Positions 61,130 through 64,000 of a stretch of 64,000 nucleotides of DNA are shown here, in pieces. The stretch's first letter is position 1, and the number at the start of each line of letters is the position of its first letter. Under the pieces are notes generated by a model that did not search any database, was not told where the DNA came from, and worked only from the letters and a program-made list of their open reading frames with translations. Origin of the DNA: Lingula anatina (lineage: Eukaryota; Brachiopoda; Lingulata; Lingulida; Lingulidae); assembly GCF_001039355.2 (NCBI RefSeq), contig NW_019775495.1, forward strand, positions 6,977 to 70,976. Direction: 5' to 3'. Made by a program: the position numbers and the translations under genes.

Positions 61130-63518
61130 AAGAATGCCCCCCCCCCCCCCCAAAAAAAAAGGAAGTTTGTTTTAGAAATGGTGGTGAATGCTATGAAACG
61201 GCTATAGTACACATTCTAAGCCTTAAGGTGAACTTTCAAATGGGTGTTACAAAAAAAAAAAAAAAAAAAAATCATGATAGAGGACACGGTTAGGGCAAGG
61301 GCAAGTCCTTATTTTGAGTGCAGGAAATTATAGATTTTAGATTTCACTTGACGGAAAGTCAGATGTCGTGAGATAAGGGCGGCCATTTTGATGCGACCTT
61401 CACACTTGTGCATGTACGCATGAATATAAACAGCCCATTATCTGCTTGACTGTGACGTGTGGTGGGAATTTGACGCCTTTTGGAATATTTTATATTTCTA
61501 ATTAGATCATAATGAATGTAACAGGGGCTCTGAATCCTTAGGTGTGTGGATTATTAAGGTTGTTGAAGGATGCTTTTGAAGCGTTTTTTTTTTTTTTTTT
61601 TTTAGTTTATTTCAAATGTGAAGAGGGCCATGTTTCAATAATGTGCTGTGAGAGTCTTGGGGGTCAATACAATGCAACTTGTGACTTGCATATTTTTTTA
61701 AATGACAGTAGCTTTTTTAATTTCATGTGATTTCCACTTTCACTAATCAATGTGCCATACCGAATGACATTTCATAATTCCTCAAAGACATTTAATGCAT
61801 TGATTTCTGGTGTTTAAGTTAAGCCAGAAAGAATCCATTTTATTATTATTATTATTATTATTATATCTTGTTGAAAAAATGCAATAGGACAGCCTTACAT
61901 GCTTTGTCCATGGGAATTGGATACCAACAGGACAAGAACACAGAAAAACCATTAAATAATTGCTGCTATATACATGTATATATTTCCCTGATTAAGACCT
62001 TATTAATATAAAATTGAATACGATCTCCTCTGTATGACTGCACATGGCAGCTCAAGCTGACCTTTGAAGCAGCTGATAAGTTTTATATTTTGTAAGCCTT
62101 GTGTGCAGCAAGCACCATGGCTGCGCCACAGAAATAGGGTCGTCTGACCTTTCATGTCTCTCATAGGAAATTTATTTTGTATAAGAAAAATGCTCGCATG
62201 TTTAAGAGTCAAAATCAAGTTTTGGACCTTGTGCAATATATATATATATATATTTTTCCCATGAAATGTTATTAAACTTCCAAAACTTCAAAAAGAATAT
62301 TGTTTTAGAAAGTGATTTCCAATTTGAAAATGAAAGCCATGTTTTGTGTGCATATAGCGTGGTGTGTTCTGTAAAGATGACTTATTGCCAGATTTGTTTG
62401 ACCTTTTTATCATCTCTCCCAGATCATATTCTTACTCAGAAAAGGGCAAGTTAATGATAGGATAGAAACTGAAGACTTTGTGTTTTTTTTTTCTTTTAAT
62501 ATTTCTTTTACAATTACTGTGATTTTATCATTATCTAATTAGTGGTTGTAGTTGTTGTTATTATTATCATTATTATTATTATTACACTTTTTATTCATTT
62601 TGTAAGGGATGTTTATGGTAATTGAAGGTACGTTTATGATAATTATACCATCTGAGCACTTTGTCTGCTGTAATAAAAATACCAGTGTTTCTCTCCAGAG
62701 ATATCTCACTTTGTATTCACGAGGTATTCATGATGGCGGACCCCATGTGTCTCAACTAAGGATCTTGGGAACTTTGAATCCCGGTTGGACAATTTTTCCA
62801 CATTTTCAATGTTGCATGCTCTGTACGTTTGGAACATGATGTGAATAATTATCAGGGCTATGTCCCTGGATTACGAAAGTGCATTTTTCAGTAGATTTGA
62901 TTCTTTATATGTATGTCTCGTCCTGTCCCAAGATAGCGAAGCTGCTCGATCGAAAAGGTATGAAAAGTAGTGTTAGGCTCCCGTGGTATTTGTGTTCCAT
63001 TTTTTGCCATCGGTTAAAAAAAAAAAAGAACAGTCTCAAAAGATTTTCATTGAATAATGAATTAGCTTGAATGTTATAGCCATGTGCACGCAGCAGAAAA
63101 ATTGATAATACAACAAATTTGTGAAACTAGATCAGTTTCCGGTCAACTATATTTAGTTGACTTATCTTAGTTGGCTATCTGATTATGGTTTTAATCATTA
63201 TTTTATTTGATTATTTAGATTATAATAATGATTACTGTCTGATAATTATTATGGTTAGCCCATCACAGGAAGGACCTCCCTTGCTTTGCTTGGTGGTGGT
63301 GGTGGGTGGGGGGGGGGGGGGGGGAGGTGGGGACTGATGGGAGAATATTTGCTGCCCATGGTGTATCAACCATGAAATGGTTGGCTGTTACGGTTGCACC
63401 AAAATAGGTTGCCCTTATTTGCCTGGAACCACAGTTTGTCCACCATAGCTCTGTCCCTAGCTGACAGGGAGTGATACTGTAGAAACAGACCAGAGTTGAT
63501 CAGCACCGTGTTAAGTGG
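61130..63518. repeat. Long direct repeat 2, right copy
   Basis: Near-identical to 58727-61128 with scattered substitutions, different homopolymer lengths, an 11-base insertion (GGTGAACTTTC) near 61226, and one fewer AGTTGACTTATCTT unit near 63155. Open frames occur in pairs in the two copies and are not genes. Confidence 0.9.
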
Positions 63519-64000
63519 TTTTTCTGTTTTTTTTTTTTTCTTCTTTGTCCCATGGGTTTTGTTCCTCTGAATTTCTAAATGAACTGAAGCTGCAAAATCA
63601 CTTGAGATGGAACATCAGTGGTTGTGAATGAGAAAAATATCACTTCTGCCCTCTGTTTGATAATGCTGCAGACATGATGAACATCTACAACTGCACTTGG
63701 CTGATAATTTGAACAGCGACATAACAGACGTCTGCTGGGATAACGGACTGATCACACGCGGGACCTTCGTTTGATTACTTTCTTTAATTAGAGATACTTA
63801 ATGGCAAATTGTACTGCTTCACGTCTAAGGAATTACTTTTCCAGGTACTTGTGTGCGCAGTTTCTGTGTACAAAGAAGCGTAATGTAGTCACTTTGGGAG
63901 GCCAACATACAACTTTGTGTGGCTCCATTCATGAGTCTAGCTAGTCCCTGCTGTTATGTGCTGCTATAGAAATTTAATGACCATAAGCATTTGCCTTGGA
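63519..64000. other. Right edge, single-copy DNA
   Basis: More CpG and balanced base use than the background. A 34-codon stretch at 63673-63774 after a CTGCAG acceptor-like site reads HDEHLQLHLADNLNSDITDV and ends in TGA. No family recognised. Confidence 0.25.

Overview
This window is animal nuclear DNA: spliced genes, introns from about 100 bases to kilobases, dense microsatellites and small DNA transposons. The organism is not identified by the sequence. An outbred marine invertebrate, perhaps a mollusc, is my best guess, because two places look like two diverged haplotypes laid end to end, but this is weak.

Left edge to 7370, minus strand: one recognisable gene. Eighteen coding exons, all with GT/AG borders and consistent phases, encode the first 621 residues of a homologue of FIRRM (human C1orf112; DUF4487 family), the partner of the AAA ATPase FIGNL1 in recombination and crosslink repair. 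The last part of the gene lies beyond base 1. One intron holds a palindromic MITE (5599-5830), another a degraded kinase-like scrap.

7371-8082: a likely bidirectional promoter with E2F-, NRF1- and ETS-like sites, and a plus-strand splice donor at 8082/8083 suggesting a divergent gene on the plus strand.

8083-64000: about 56 kb in which I recognise no coding gene. It reads like long introns of a plus-strand gene whose coding exons may lie to the right. Candidate plus-strand exons are 18823-18990 (fully open, 56 codons), 31783-31836 (short, with a small uORF) and an ATG-free first exon ending at 48737 behind a TATA-like box. The rest holds six copies of a hAT-like MITE making 5-bp target duplications, a second copy of the GATCGATC MITE, a fold-back element at about 23920-24190, a 97-base inverted repeat around 51808-52490, a 33-bp and a 39-bp minisatellite, many microsatellites, one 262-base gap, and two long near-identical direct repeats each joined by a single n (11119 and 61129), probably assembly artefacts.

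How it fits together: the FIRRM-like gene and the putative plus-strand gene appear to share a promoter; everything else is non-coding or mobile. I found no CRISPR array, rRNA, tRNA, operon or intact transposase.
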